Assembly (NCBI RefSeq): GCF_041734645.1
Contig: NZ_CP162010.1
Coordinates: 372,001-436,000 of the forward strand
Length of the DNA stretch: 64,000 nt
Direction: 5' to 3'
Source: Rodentibacter sp901420285
GTDB lineage: Bacteria > Pseudomonadota > Gammaproteobacteria > Enterobacterales > Pasteurellaceae
In this document: one piece after another, positions 1-8,626 of the stretch
How the letters are laid out: every line of letters starts with the position of its first letter
Position numbering within the stretch: the first letter of the stretch is position 1
Translations under genes and position numbers: made by a program
Notes under the pieces: model-generated
What the model saw: only the letters and a program-made list of their open reading frames with translations
What the model was told of the DNA's origin: nothing
The model's database searches: none

Positions 1-271
1 CAGTCCGATTCTCAATATTGCCGAAAATCTTGCCACTTCCGTCGAAGCAAAAGCTGATCGGAATTCGGCTTGGATAAAAAATAAAAGCGCTCAACCGATT
101 AAAGTAAACTATCATCTTTTTTGGTATAACGCGCAGGGCGTGACTCAAGTACGCGAGGCGCAGCGCGAAAGTCTTTCCGGCAATTTATATTTGCAACCGC
201 AAGAACAAAAAGCCGTTGAATTAATAAAACCTACCTCTGAAAGCACGAATTACCGTCTTTATTTGCAATAA
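1..271 (+). CDS. YcfL-like (DUF1425) lipoprotein-type protein, 3' end only
   Basis: Only the C-terminal 89 codons are in the window, read from base 2 and ending with TAA at 269-271. The fragment contains a YHLFWYNAQG segment and ends in YRLYLQ, which resembles the conserved core of the small periplasmic YcfL/DUF1425 family. The family's function is unknown. The stop overlaps the spacer before nagZ by almost nothing (2 bases), so the two genes are probably co-transcribed. The N-terminus and any signal peptide lie outside the window. Confidence 0.6.
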   Translation, partial: SPILNIAENLATSVEAKADRNSAWIKNKSAQPIKVNYHLFWYNAQGVTQVREAQRESLSGNLYLQPQEQKAVELIKPTSESTNYRLYLQ

Positions 272-273
272 CT

Positions 274-1320
274 ATGTCAACATTATTAATCGATCTTGAA
301 GGCTACGAGCTGACGCAAGAAGAAGTGGAATTGTTGCAACATCCGCTGGTAGCCGGTTTGATTTTATTCACCCGCAATTTTTACGACCGCGCGCAACTCC
401 AGGCCTTGGTGAAATCCGTACGTAGCTGCGTAAAAAAGCCGTTGCTGATTACTGTTGACCAAGAAGGCGGACGCGTTCAGCGTTTCCGCGAAGGCTTTAC
501 TCTGCTACCGGCGATGCAGGCCTTTGCCGCTTTGTCGAATGATGTGCGACAACAACAAGCTTGGGCACATGAAGCCGGTTGGCAAATGGCGGCGGAAATG
601 ATTGCGTCAGATATCGATTTAAGTTTCGCGCCGGTGCTGGATTTGGGACACGAATGCGGTGCTATCGGCGATCGTAGTTTTGGCAAGGAGGTGAAAACCG
701 CGATCGATTTGGCCGGCGTTTTTATCAATGGTATGCACGAAGCCGGTATGGCGAGCACCGGTAAGCATTTCCCGGGGCACGGTCGCGTATTGGCGGATTC
801 GCATTTGGAAACGCCTTATGACGAACGCCCCCAAGCGGACATTTTCAGCGAAGATATTCAGCCGTTTCAACAACTTATCGCACAGCAAAAATTGGATGCG
901 ATTATGCCGGCTCATGTCATTTATACGCAATGCGACAGCCAACCGGCGAGCGGTTCCGAATATTGGCTCAAACGCATTTTGCGCGAACGGTTCAACTTTG
1001 AGGGTGCGATTTTTTCCGATGATCTTGGTATGAAAGGCGCCGGATTTATGGGGGACTTTGTCGCCCGTAGTGAGAAAGCCTTGAATGCAGGCTGCGACTT
1101 GCTGCTGCTTTGCAATGAACGCGAGGGCGTGATTCAGGTGTTGGATAAATTAAAGCTTTCCGAAAATCCACTGCATTCTCATGTCCGTCAAACGCGTTTG
1201 AACAGATTATTTAAGAAGAGAGCATACACGTGGTCGGAGTTGAGCAAAATTCCACGTTGGTTAGAAAATCACAAAAAGCTGACCGCCCTTCAACAGCAAT
1301 GGCTGGCAAGCAAAGCATGA
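274..1320 (+). CDS. nagZ: beta-N-acetylhexosaminidase NagZ
   Basis: Cytoplasmic glycoside hydrolase family 3 enzyme of peptidoglycan recycling. It removes N-acetylglucosamine from GlcNAc-anhydromuropeptides. The protein has 348 residues, the usual length for proteobacterial NagZ. The family motif KHFPGHG, followed by the DSH loop carrying the flexible catalytic histidine, is present near residue 165, and a SDDLGMKGAG segment near residue 250 carries the catalytic aspartate. There is no signal peptide, as expected. It starts two bases after the upstream stop and its TGA overlaps the ATG of rlmC (ATGA), so translation of the two is probably coupled. Confidence 0.95.
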   Translation: MSTLLIDLEGYELTQEEVELLQHPLVAGLILFTRNFYDRAQLQALVKSVRSCVKKPLLITVDQEGGRVQRFREGFTLLPAMQAFAALSNDVRQQQAWAHEAGWQMAAEMIASDIDLSFAPVLDLGHECGAIGDRSFGKEVKTAIDLAGVFINGMHEAGMASTGKHFPGHGRVLADSHLETPYDERPQADIFSEDIQPFQQLIAQQKLDAIMPAHVIYTQCDSQPASGSEYWLKRILRERFNFEGAIFSDDLGMKGAGFMGDFVARSEKALNAGCDLLLLCNEREGVIQVLDKLKLSENPLHSHVRQTRLNRLFKKRAYTWSELSKIPRWLENHKKLTALQQQWLASKA

Positions 1321-2495
1321 TTGATTGTCCGCATTATCAACGCGGCGATTGTCGTTCGTGCCGATGGTTAAAAATGCCTTATGAGCGCCAATTGGCCGAG
1401 AAAAGCGCGCATTTGCAAGCACAATTGAGATCGCTAAATAGCACCGCATTGAAATGGTTCCCTCCCTTCCAATCACCGCAAACTGCCTTTCGTAATAAAG
1501 CCAAAATGGTGGCTAGCGGCACAGTGGAACGCCCGATTTTGGGCATTTTGCAAGATCCGAATGAACCGCAAAGCGCGGTCGATTTATGCGATTGTCCGCT
1601 TTATCCTGCGCATTTTCGTACGGTGTTTGCCGTTCTCAAAGATTTTATCGCTCGCGCCGGATTGGTGCCTTATAACGTAGCGAAACGAAAAGGCGAACTG
1701 AAATATATTTTGCTTACCGAAAGCACGGCAACCGGCAAATTAATGCTGCGTTTTGTATTGCGTTCCGAAAATAAAGTCGCATTAATTCGTCGCGAACTTG
1801 ACGGGCTTTTATCCAAATTGCCGCAACTGGAAGTGGTGAGCGTGAATTTACAACCGGAACACGCCGCCATTTTGGAAGGCAAGCAGGAAATTTTTCTGAC
1901 CGAGCCACAATTTTTGCCGGAAAATTTCAATGGTGTGCCGCTCTTTATTCGTCCGCAAGGCTTTTTTCAAACCAATCCAACGGTAGCGACCGCGTTATAT
2001 GCCACGGCGCAACAATGGATTGAAGATTTACCGATTGCTAAATTGTGGGATTTGTTCTGTGGCGTAGGCGGGTTTGGTTTGCATTGCGCCAAGGCTTTGC
2101 AAGAAAAGCAAGGAATCCAAGTAGAGCTTAGCGGTATTGAAATCTCGCCTTCCGCCATTCTGGCGGCACGGACCGCCGCCCGGAAATTGGGTTTGCAGGC
2201 CGTTAATTTTCAGTCGTTGGATGCGGCGAATTTCGCTTTAAAGCAAAATGCGAACAAGCCCGATTCGATTATCGTGAATCCGCCGCGTCGTGGCATCGGT
2301 CGGTTGTTAAGCGAATTTCTTAATGAAACACAACCGCGCTTTATTTTGTATTCGAGCTGTCATGCGCTTTCCATGAGTGACGATTTGCAATATTTGACTC
2401 GTTACGAACCGACTAAAATTCGGCTTTTTGATATGTTCCCACACACGACGCATTATGAAACTTTGGTGCTATTAGAACGGGTTCACGATAGATAA
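1317..2495 (+). CDS. rlmC: 23S rRNA (uracil-C5)-methyltransferase RlmC
   Basis: Methylates U747 of 23S rRNA using S-adenosylmethionine. The protein has 392 residues from the ATG at 1317; a longer in-frame opening exists, but MIDCPHYQRGDC is the family N-terminus. Four cysteines in the first ~90 residues (CPHY, GDC, SCRW and a later CDCPLY) fit the [4Fe-4S] cluster of the RlmC/RlmD family. The SAM-binding segment DLFCGVGGFGLHCA and the nucleophile region YSSCH are present. It overlaps nagZ by four bases. One copy of the CAATGCGGT-type word lies in the gene at 1443-1451, read as S-T-A-L. Confidence 0.94.
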   Translation: MIDCPHYQRGDCRSCRWLKMPYERQLAEKSAHLQAQLRSLNSTALKWFPPFQSPQTAFRNKAKMVASGTVERPILGILQDPNEPQSAVDLCDCPLYPAHFRTVFAVLKDFIARAGLVPYNVAKRKGELKYILLTESTATGKLMLRFVLRSENKVALIRRELDGLLSKLPQLEVVSVNLQPEHAAILEGKQEIFLTEPQFLPENFNGVPLFIRPQGFFQTNPTVATALYATAQQWIEDLPIAKLWDLFCGVGGFGLHCAKALQEKQGIQVELSGIEISPSAILAARTAARKLGLQAVNFQSLDAANFALKQNANKPDSIIVNPPRRGIGRLLSEFLNETQPRFILYSSCHALSMSDDLQYLTRYEPTKIRLFDMFPHTTHYETLVLLERVHDR

Positions 2496-2529
2496 AACGC
2501 GGCAAAAATATTTGCTGAATTGAACATTA

Positions 2530-2573
2530 AAAATAGCACCGCATTGGAACTGCCTCCAATGCGGTGCTATTTT
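2530..2573. repeat. Inverted pair of the AGCACCGCATTG word between rlmC and afeD
   Basis: Arms of about 18-19 bases (2530-2548 and 2555-2573) contain ACCGCATTG and CAATGCGGT and are separated by a 6-base loop. It lies between the convergent ends of rlmC (+) and afeD (-). The flanking A and T runs make it a plausible bidirectional terminator. It is one of seven such pairs in the window. Confidence 0.85.
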
Positions 2574-2626
2574 GTGAGTATAATTTTTGCTTGCCTAAAC
2601 GTTCTATGACTTTTGTGAAAGCGAGA

Positions 2627-3454
2627 TTAACTCACCTGTATTACGGCGCGGAATTTGCTATAGGCCAAGGCGACAATAAAAAATGCCGCTTGTAAAAGAA
2701 TAATGCATGCGCCTGTCGACGCATCCAAATGATAGCTTAAAATGACGCCGATAAGGCTTGATGTAGCGGCACTTGCGACGGCAAGGCACAGCATTTTGTC
2801 GAAGGATTTTGTCAGTGTGAGCGCGCTAATGCCCGGCGCGATAAGCATGGCAACGACTAAAATTACACCGACCACTTGCATTGTGCTGACAATCGTTAAA
2901 GCGAGTAATGTTAGTAAGCCGTAGTGCAATAATTTTGGCGAAAGTCCGGTAATCCGAGCGTGACAAGGATCGAAGCAATAAAGCAAGAGATCTTTTCGTT
3001 TCAATATTATCACTACAAAAATTAATGCTGAAACAAGAGCGTTTTGGTACAACTCCGCTCGGCTGACGCCAAGTACGTTACCGAATAAAATATGAGTTAA
3101 ATGTTGTTCGGTTTGCACTTTAGTGAACATTACCAAGCCGATAGCAAACATGCCGGAAAACACAATACCCATCGCCGTGTCTTCTTTGATTCGGCTGTTT
3201 TCTTTTAAGTAACCCACCCCGAGAGAACAAATAATAGCGGAGCAAAATGCGCCGATCGCCAGTGGAATTGCCGCCAAATAAGCCAACACGATACCGGGCA
3301 AAACCGCATGGGAAATGGCATCGCCCATTAACGACCAGCCTTTTAATATCAGGTAGCAAGAAAGTAGGGCGCAGATGATCGAGACAACTAATGCGGTAAG
3401 CAGCGCATTTTGCATAAAATCGAATTGAAGCGGTTCAAGAATCCAATCAAGCAT
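2627..3454 (-). CDS. afeD: Chelated iron/manganese ABC transporter permease (AfeD/YfeD/SitD type)
   Basis: Inner-membrane permease of the ABC-3 family, 275 residues, with eight or nine hydrophobic segments. The conserved GWSLMGDAISHAVLPG loop near residue 40 is typical of the Zn/Mn/Fe permeases, and a second family segment around VVGVILVVAMLIAPG lies near residue 195. It is the last gene of a four-gene operon and overlaps afeC by 8 bases. AfeC and AfeD probably form a heterodimeric channel. The name follows the afeABCD locus described in Aggregatibacter actinomycetemcomitans; yfeD or sitD would be equally valid labels. The substrate (Fe, Mn or both) cannot be decided from sequence. Confidence 0.9.
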   Translation of the reverse strand: MLDWILEPLQFDFMQNALLTALVVSIICALLSCYLILKGWSLMGDAISHAVLPGIVLAYLAAIPLAIGAFCSAIICSLGVGYLKENSRIKEDTAMGIVFSGMFAIGLVMFTKVQTEQHLTHILFGNVLGVSRAELYQNALVSALIFVVIILKRKDLLLYCFDPCHARITGLSPKLLHYGLLTLLALTIVSTMQVVGVILVVAMLIAPGISALTLTKSFDKMLCLAVASAATSSLIGVILSYHLDASTGACIILLQAAFFIVALAYSKFRAVIQVS

Positions 3455-4298
3455 GCTGCACCGCCTTTTTATGGCGTGTGAGCAAGCCGTATTTTGGCGA
3501 AAGCAAAAATGCCGCTAAGAATAATAAAGTTTGTAATGTGACAATCACGCCGCCTGTTGCACCGTCTAAATAATAGCTGATATAGACGCCGACAAAACTT
3601 GTTAGTGAACCCAAGACGACCGCGATGATTGCCAAGGTTTTAAATTTATCCGTGAGTAAATAAGCGGTCGCGCCCGGTGTGATTACCATAGCTATTACAA
3701 GAATGGCACCGACGGTTTGTAATGCAGCCACTACGCATGCGCTTAATAAGGTGAAGAATAGAATTTTATAAAATAACGGCGAAAGCCCGACGGTAACGGC
3801 TTGGGTCTCGTCGAAAAAAATCAGCAGTAAATCTTTCCAAAATAATAAAAGTAAGAGCAAGCAAAGGCCGATAATCATGGCGACTTGGTAAACGTCTTCA
3901 TCGGCGATGCCTAAAATATTGCCAAGAATAATGCTTTGCACGTTCACGGCGGTCGGATTTAAGGAAATAATCAATAAGCCGAGGGCAAAAAAAGTGCTGA
4001 AAATAAAGCCGATTACGGCATCTTCTTTGAGTTTGGAAATGGATTTTACCCAAAGAATGGAAAGGGCGGCTAAAATGCCGGCGAAAAATGCGCCGACCGC
4101 ATAAGGCAGCGAAAGCGCGTAAGCAATCGCCACACCCGGTACTACGGAATGGGAAAGCGCATCGCCGATGAGCGACCAACCTTTGAGCATTAAATAAGAA
4201 GATAAAAAAGCGCAGATTCCGCCTACGGCAGCGCTCAATATCATCGCTTTGAGCATATAGTCATAAGAAAAAGGTTCGAGCAATAAATCCGGTATCAT
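3447..4298 (-). CDS. afeC: Chelated iron/manganese ABC transporter permease (AfeC/YfeC/SitC type)
   Basis: Second ABC-3 family permease of the operon, 283 residues and strongly hydrophobic, with the same GWSLIGDALSHSVVPG loop as its neighbour. AfeC and AfeD are clearly paralogous. Its ATG overlaps the afeB stop by four bases and is preceded by an AGGGGA ribosome binding site inside afeB. It is expected to pair with AfeD in the inner membrane and be powered by AfeB. Confidence 0.9.
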   Translation of the reverse strand: MIPDLLLEPFSYDYMLKAMILSAAVGGICAFLSSYLMLKGWSLIGDALSHSVVPGVAIAYALSLPYAVGAFFAGILAALSILWVKSISKLKEDAVIGFIFSTFFALGLLIISLNPTAVNVQSIILGNILGIADEDVYQVAMIIGLCLLLLLLFWKDLLLIFFDETQAVTVGLSPLFYKILFFTLLSACVVAALQTVGAILVIAMVITPGATAYLLTDKFKTLAIIAVVLGSLTSFVGVYISYYLDGATGGVIVTLQTLLFLAAFLLSPKYGLLTRHKKAVQHA

Positions 4299-5212
4299 CT
4301 ATTCCCCTTATTTTTGAGCGTATTTTCGGGTTCATCGAAATGACAAGTTTGTGTGGTCAGAGCAGGCGGATCTTGTTTGGTTTTACCATAGAACACCACG
4401 GCTTTTTCATCGTCCGTTAAAACGGTGACCGCACGTTTGTCTTCGTCGTTATGCAAATCTTCGCCAAGTAATTTGATATGGCGTAATACGCCGCCGAATA
4501 CGAGCTCCAAATTATGTTGGTTGAAGGTATCTTCGGTTTTCCCTGCAGCGATCACAGTACGGTTAATCATTACCACTTGATCGCAAAAATCAGGTACCGA
4601 ACCTAAATTATGCGTGGAAACCAGAATTAAATGACCTTCAATGCGGAGCTGTTTTAATAGTTTGATAATCGCATTTTCAGTTTTTACATCTACGCCGGTG
4701 AAGGGTTCATCAAGCAAAATAATCGGGCTTTGTTGTGCCAAGGCACGGGCAAGGAATACGCGTTTTTTCTGCCCGCCCGAAAGCTCGCCGATTTGCCGCT
4801 GTGCGAGGTGCTCGATATTTACCCGTTGCATTGCCTCTTGCACTTTTTGTTTATCAATGGCTTTAGGAATACGTAAAAAATTCATATAGCCGTAACGTCC
4901 CATCATCACCACATCGTACACGGAAACCGGGAATTGCCAGTCCACTTCTTCCGATTGGGGAACATAAGCGATTAAATTTCGTTTTAACGCTTGAGCTATC
5001 GGCAAATCAGCGAGTTTAATTTCTCCTTGTTGCGGTTTCACCAAACCCATTAAGCTTTTAAACAGCGTGGATTTACCGCTCCCGTTCACGCCCACCAATG
5101 CGCAAATTGTGCCACCGCGAAGAGCAAAGGTCATATTATGAATAGCCGTGTGCCCGTTGTTATAACGCACGGTAACGTCATTTACCCAAATTGATGTCGA
5201 GAAAGCATCCAT
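4295..5212 (-). CDS. afeB: Chelated iron/manganese ABC transporter ATP-binding protein (AfeB)
   Basis: ATPase subunit of the metal importer, 305 residues. Walker A GVNGSGKST is at residues 41-49, the ABC signature LSGGQKKR at about 144-151 and Walker B IILLDEP at about 164-170. The ABC domain ends near residue 245. A further ~60-residue charged tail is longer than in many ABC ATPases of this group and its role is not evident. Start and stop overlap the neighbouring genes (TAATG with afeA, ATGA with afeC), which indicates tight translational coupling. Confidence 0.92.
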   Translation of the reverse strand: MDAFSTSIWVNDVTVRYNNGHTAIHNMTFALRGGTICALVGVNGSGKSTLFKSLMGLVKPQQGEIKLADLPIAQALKRNLIAYVPQSEEVDWQFPVSVYDVVMMGRYGYMNFLRIPKAIDKQKVQEAMQRVNIEHLAQRQIGELSGGQKKRVFLARALAQQSPIILLDEPFTGVDVKTENAIIKLLKQLRIEGHLILVSTHNLGSVPDFCDQVVMINRTVIAAGKTEDTFNQHNLELVFGGVLRHIKLLGEDLHNDEDKRAVTVLTDDEKAVVFYGKTKQDPPALTTQTCHFDEPENTLKNKGNR

Positions 5213-6093
5213 TACTTTTCAAATCCTTTAACGATAGTGGAAACGGTGACGTTCAATAAATCGATATAAGTTGGAACGGGCCCGTCTTTGGCCGAGAGGG
5301 AATCCACATATAATACACCACCGTATTTCGCACCGCTTTCTTTAGCGACTTGTTGCGCCGGTTTAGGTGAAATCGTGCTTTCGCTAAATACCACCGGAAT
5401 ATTATTTTTTCTAACTAAATCAATCACTTTTCGAACCTGTTGCGGCGTGCCTTGTTGTTCTGCATTAATCGGCCATAAGTAGCCTTCTTTTAAATGATAG
5501 TCTTTTGCTAAATAACTGAAGGCGCCCTCGCTAGTTACCAACCAACGTTGATTTTCAGGAATTTGGGCGAGTTTGGCGCGTAGCGGTTCATCAAGTTGTT
5601 TGATTTTTTGGGCATAATCCGCGGCATTTTTTTCATAAATTGCGGCATTTTGCGGATCGTATTTCACTAAGGCGTTTTTAATGTTCTCTATGTAGAGCAC
5701 CGCATTGGAAGGCGACATCCAGGCATGCGGATTCGGTGCGTTCTTATAAGGCCCTTCATAAATGGAAAGCGGTTGAATGCCTTCGGTGACGACGACGGCC
5801 GGTTTATCTTTAATGTTTTGGAAGAAACGCTCAAACCAACGTTCCAAATTTAATCCGTTCCATAAAATCAAATCAGCGGATTGCGCTTTTACAATGTCTT
5901 TTGGAGTCGGTTCATATTCGTGAATTTCCGCTCCCGGTTTTGTGATCGACTCTACCAGCACCGCATCGCCACCCACATTTTGCGCGATGTCTTGAATCAC
6001 AGTAAAAGTAGTGACGACTTTAAATTTGGCATTGGCTTGCATAGCAAATAAACTGAGGGCAAACGCGGCCATAATTTTGCATGAATATTTCAT
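5212..6093 (-). CDS. afeA: Periplasmic metal-binding protein of the afe ABC transporter (AfeA)
   Basis: Cluster A-I solute-binding protein for Mn/Fe/Zn, 293 residues. It has a cleavable signal peptide (about residues 1-22, ending ANA). The expected four ligands can be placed at the histidine of HEYEP, the histidine of NPHAW, the glutamate of TSEGAF and the aspartate of YVDSL, which is the H-H-E-D pattern of Mn/Fe-binding rather than the three-histidine zinc-binding members. It is the first gene of the operon, with a Fur-like box and a dyad in its upstream region. One dialect repeat word lies inside the gene at 5699-5707, read as S-N-A-V-L. Confidence 0.92.
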   Translation of the reverse strand: MKYSCKIMAAFALSLFAMQANAKFKVVTTFTVIQDIAQNVGGDAVLVESITKPGAEIHEYEPTPKDIVKAQSADLILWNGLNLERWFERFFQNIKDKPAVVVTEGIQPLSIYEGPYKNAPNPHAWMSPSNAVLYIENIKNALVKYDPQNAAIYEKNAADYAQKIKQLDEPLRAKLAQIPENQRWLVTSEGAFSYLAKDYHLKEGYLWPINAEQQGTPQQVRKVIDLVRKNNIPVVFSESTISPKPAQQVAKESGAKYGGVLYVDSLSAKDGPVPTYIDLLNVTVSTIVKGFEK

Positions 6094-6128
6094 GAATGCT
6101 CCTTATAAAATTGAAATTTACTTTTGCC

Positions 6129-6159
6129 TAAATATGGAAAACAAACTTATCCATATTTA
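6129..6159. promoter_or_regulatory. Dyad in the afeA 5' region
   Basis: Perfect 10-base arms TAAATATGGA (6129-6138) and TCCATATTTA (6150-6159) are separated by 11 bases, 36 bases upstream of the afeA start. This is a possible operator for a metal regulator or an RNA hairpin in the leader. It does not match any operator I can name with certainty. Confidence 0.45.
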
Positions 6160-6192
6160 TCGGAATTAATACTACTACTTTTTACATAGATT

Positions 6193-6211
6193 TGAAATGA
6201 AAATGATTATT
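6193..6211. promoter_or_regulatory. Fur-box-like sequence upstream of afeA
   Basis: The 19 bases GAAATGAAAATGATTATTA match most positions of the classical Fur consensus (GATAATGATAATCATTATC), in the AT-rich stretch where the afeA promoter should be. This supports iron repression of the operon. The match is by eye only. Confidence 0.5.
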
Positions 6212-6300
6212 AAAAAGTAATATTTTTTTTTAGTTAGTGGCAGGATAGCAAAAAGAACGATAGATTTTTTCTATGCTTTTGAATGTTTACGGTTGTAATA

Positions 6301-6330
6301 AAAATGCCGAATGAAAAAGAACGGCATTTT
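6301..6330 (-). terminator. Intrinsic terminator after pbpG
   Basis: Nine-base arms AAAATGCCG (6301-6309) and CGGCATTTT (6322-6330) lie just beyond the pbpG stop. On the minus strand the stem is followed by a T-rich stretch. Confidence 0.7.
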
Positions 6331-6335
6331 ATGGG

Positions 6336-7217
6336 TTAATTTTGGGTGACTTGCTTGATCAGATTATTTAATCCTTCTTCATCATAATCTTCTTCGTATT
6401 GCGCATCTTCTTCCGTAAAACTATGTAAATGATGGCCGGCCGTACAACCGTATTTTTCTAATTTACCTTTGGTGAAATTGGTTCTGAATTGGGACGAGCT
6501 GTTATTTAAACTAATTACCCCGATGGTGGCATTCCGACAAGGATGTTTGTGAATAAACACTAAATTGTAGCCTGATTCCTGAATATAACCGGTTTTGTTA
6601 ATTGCTGCGTCGAATACTTCTTCGCGCACCAATTTATTGGTGTTTTTTACGAATATATTACGTTTGCCGGTTTGAATGTAAGCGCTGGGCATATTCGATA
6701 ACTCTTTGATTTGTGATTTATGCATGGAATACTTCGCCAATTTTACTAAATCCATTGCGCTGGAAATATTATTTTGAGATAAGCCAGAACTGTCTGCAAA
6801 ACGGGTAGAACGCATACCTAATTCGCGAGCTTTTTCGTTCATTTTTTGGATGAATTGTAAGCGGCTCATACCGGCGGAGCGAGAAAGTGCATGTGCCGCA
6901 TAGTTATCGGAATGCACTAACATCGCTTTTAATAATTCATTACAGGCGATTGGCGTGTATTTCGGTAATTTAGTGCGCGTGCCTTTGATGTAATCGATGT
7001 CGTCATCAGTAATTGAGGCTGTGCAACGCGGGTTTTTATTGTGCTCCAAAAATACATTGGCGGTCATTAACTTCGTTACGGACGCAATGGGTTGAACGTG
7101 ATTCGGTGAACTGCTTTCCAATACTTTATCGCGCGTAAAATCATAAACGACATAAGATTGTGCTGTGGAGAGGAATGGAATAAAACAGAAAAAAAGAGCA
7201 AGAAGTTTTTTTAACAT
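6336..7217 (-). CDS. pbpG: D-alanyl-D-alanine endopeptidase (penicillin-binding protein 7 type)
   Basis: Periplasmic serine peptidase of the S11 family that cuts D-Ala-meso-diaminopimelate cross-links in peptidoglycan. From the ATG at 7217 the protein has 293 residues, with an N-terminal signal peptide (hydrophobic segment ending near STAQS). The three penicillin-binding motifs are present in order: SVTK (SxxK), SDN (SxN) and KTG. The C-terminus is rich in acidic residues. A GTG three codons upstream is possible but has no better ribosome binding site. It is transcribed divergently from rlmN, and the shared intergenic region holds a perfect CRP-S site. Confidence 0.9.
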   Translation of the reverse strand: MLKKLLALFFCFIPFLSTAQSYVVYDFTRDKVLESSSPNHVQPIASVTKLMTANVFLEHNKNPRCTASITDDDIDYIKGTRTKLPKYTPIACNELLKAMLVHSDNYAAHALSRSAGMSRLQFIQKMNEKARELGMRSTRFADSSGLSQNNISSAMDLVKLAKYSMHKSQIKELSNMPSAYIQTGKRNIFVKNTNKLVREEVFDAAINKTGYIQESGYNLVFIHKHPCRNATIGVISLNNSSSQFRTNFTKGKLEKYGCTAGHHLHSFTEEDAQYEEDYDEEGLNNLIKQVTQN

Positions 7218-7284
7218 TGCGAACACCGGAGAATAAAACGAGTATGTATTTTAGCTCAGTTTTTTACCAACAATAATGAAATTT

Positions 7285-7300
7285 TGCGATTCGCTTCGCA
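7285..7300. promoter_or_regulatory. Perfect CRP-S (Sxy-dependent) site upstream of rlmN-pilW
   Basis: TGCGATTCGCTTCGCA is an exact TGCGA-N6-TCGCA palindrome with T and A runs on either side. This is the competence-type CRP site of Pasteurellaceae, as opposed to the canonical TGTGA-N6-TCACA. It lies about 158 bases before rlmN and 75 bases before the divergent pbpG. From memory, the H. influenzae counterpart of this transcription unit (pilF2 and its upstream gene) belongs to the Sxy/CRP competence regulon. Confidence 0.85.
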
Positions 7301-7450
7301 AAACATGATAGGTAAAATTTGTTGAGTCTTTGAAATTCGCTAGCTTATCCGGTGGCAAATCTGTAGAATCGTTGCTCATTTTTATATCGGGCTTTTGTTA
7401 GGCGAATCGCCGCAATGTTTACCGCCACAATGTGTAGCAACGAGGCTTAA

Positions 7451-8587
7451 ATGTTAGAAACTTTGGAACAGAATAAAAAAATCAATTTAATGGATTTGAC
7501 GCGCCGACAAATGCGCGAATTTTTTGCCGAATTAGGCGAAAAACCGTTTCGCGCCGATCAATTGGTGAAATGGATTTATCATTTTGGCGAAGATAACTTC
7601 GACAATATGACGAATATTAATAAGAAATTGCGTGAAAAATTAAAATCCGTGGCGGAAATCAAAGCGCCAGAAGTGGCAGTAGAACAACGTTCTGCCGATG
7701 GAACCATTAAATGGGCGATGCAGGTGGGCGATCAGCAAGTGGAAACCGTGTATATTCCCGAAGCGGATCGCGCCACCTTGTGTGTTTCTTCGCAGGTAGG
7801 TTGCGCCTTGGCTTGCACATTCTGTTCCACTGCACAACAAGGCTTTAACCGAAATTTAACGGTAGCGGAAATTATTGGTCAGGTATGGCGCGCTTCGAAA
7901 ATTATCGGTAATTTCGGCGTTACTGGTATACGTCCGATTACCAACGTAGTGATGATGGGTATGGGCGAGCCGCTGCTCAACGTGGCAAACGTTGTGCCGG
8001 CAATGGAAATTATGTTGGATGATTTCGCTTACGGTTTATCTAAACGCCGCGTGACGTTATCCACTTCAGGCGTGGTGCCGGCGCTGGATAATTTAAGCAA
8101 AATGATCGACGTAGCGTTAGCAATTTCCTTACATGCGCCGAACGATGAATTGCGTGATGAAATTGTACCGTTAAATAAAAAATACAATATTAAAACCCTT
8201 ATTGATTCGGTTAATCGTTATTTGAGTACATCCAACGCCAACCACGGCAAGGTCACCATCGAATATGTGATGTTGGATCATGTTAACGATCATGTGGAAC
8301 ACGCTCATCAATTAGCGGAAGTGTTAAAAAATACACCGTGTAAAATTAACCTGATCCCATGGAACCCTTTCCCGCAAGCGCCCTATGCAAAGAGCTCCAA
8401 CACGCGCATTGATCGCTTCCAGAAAACTTTGATGGAATACGGTTTAACCGTAATCGTGCGAAAAACCCGTGGCGACGATATTGACGCGGCTTGCGGACAA
8501 TTAGCCGGCGATGTTATTGACCGCACCAAGCGCACCGCATTGAAACGTCAATTCGGGCAAAATATCGGGGTTACGCAAGTTAGCTGA
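7451..8587 (+). CDS. rlmN: Dual-specificity RNA (adenine-C2)-methyltransferase RlmN
   Basis: Radical-SAM enzyme that makes m2A in 23S rRNA (A2503) and in tRNA. It has 378 residues, the normal length. The [4Fe-4S] motif CxxxCxxC is at C118, C122 and C125 (CALACTFC). A GMGEPLLN segment and the C-terminal DAACGQL region, with the cysteine that carries the methyl group, are present. It is the first gene of an rlmN-pilW unit with a CRP-S site upstream. A dialect repeat word lies near the 3' end at 8534-8542, read as R-T-A-L. Confidence 0.95.
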   Translation: MLETLEQNKKINLMDLTRRQMREFFAELGEKPFRADQLVKWIYHFGEDNFDNMTNINKKLREKLKSVAEIKAPEVAVEQRSADGTIKWAMQVGDQQVETVYIPEADRATLCVSSQVGCALACTFCSTAQQGFNRNLTVAEIIGQVWRASKIIGNFGVTGIRPITNVVMMGMGEPLLNVANVVPAMEIMLDDFAYGLSKRRVTLSTSGVVPALDNLSKMIDVALAISLHAPNDELRDEIVPLNKKYNIKTLIDSVNRYLSTSNANHGKVTIEYVMLDHVNDHVEHAHQLAEVLKNTPCKINLIPWNPFPQAPYAKSSNTRIDRFQKTLMEYGLTVIVRKTRGDDIDAACGQLAGDVIDRTKRTALKRQFGQNIGVTQVS

Positions 8588-8626
8588 ATTTAGCTGAATT
8601 AAGTTTACGAAATTAACGGAGGAAAA

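Noticed and set aside
1230..1316. Upstream extension of rlmC inside nagZ
   Set aside because: The 29 extra residues have no family support; the ATG overlapping the nagZ stop gives the conserved N-terminus.
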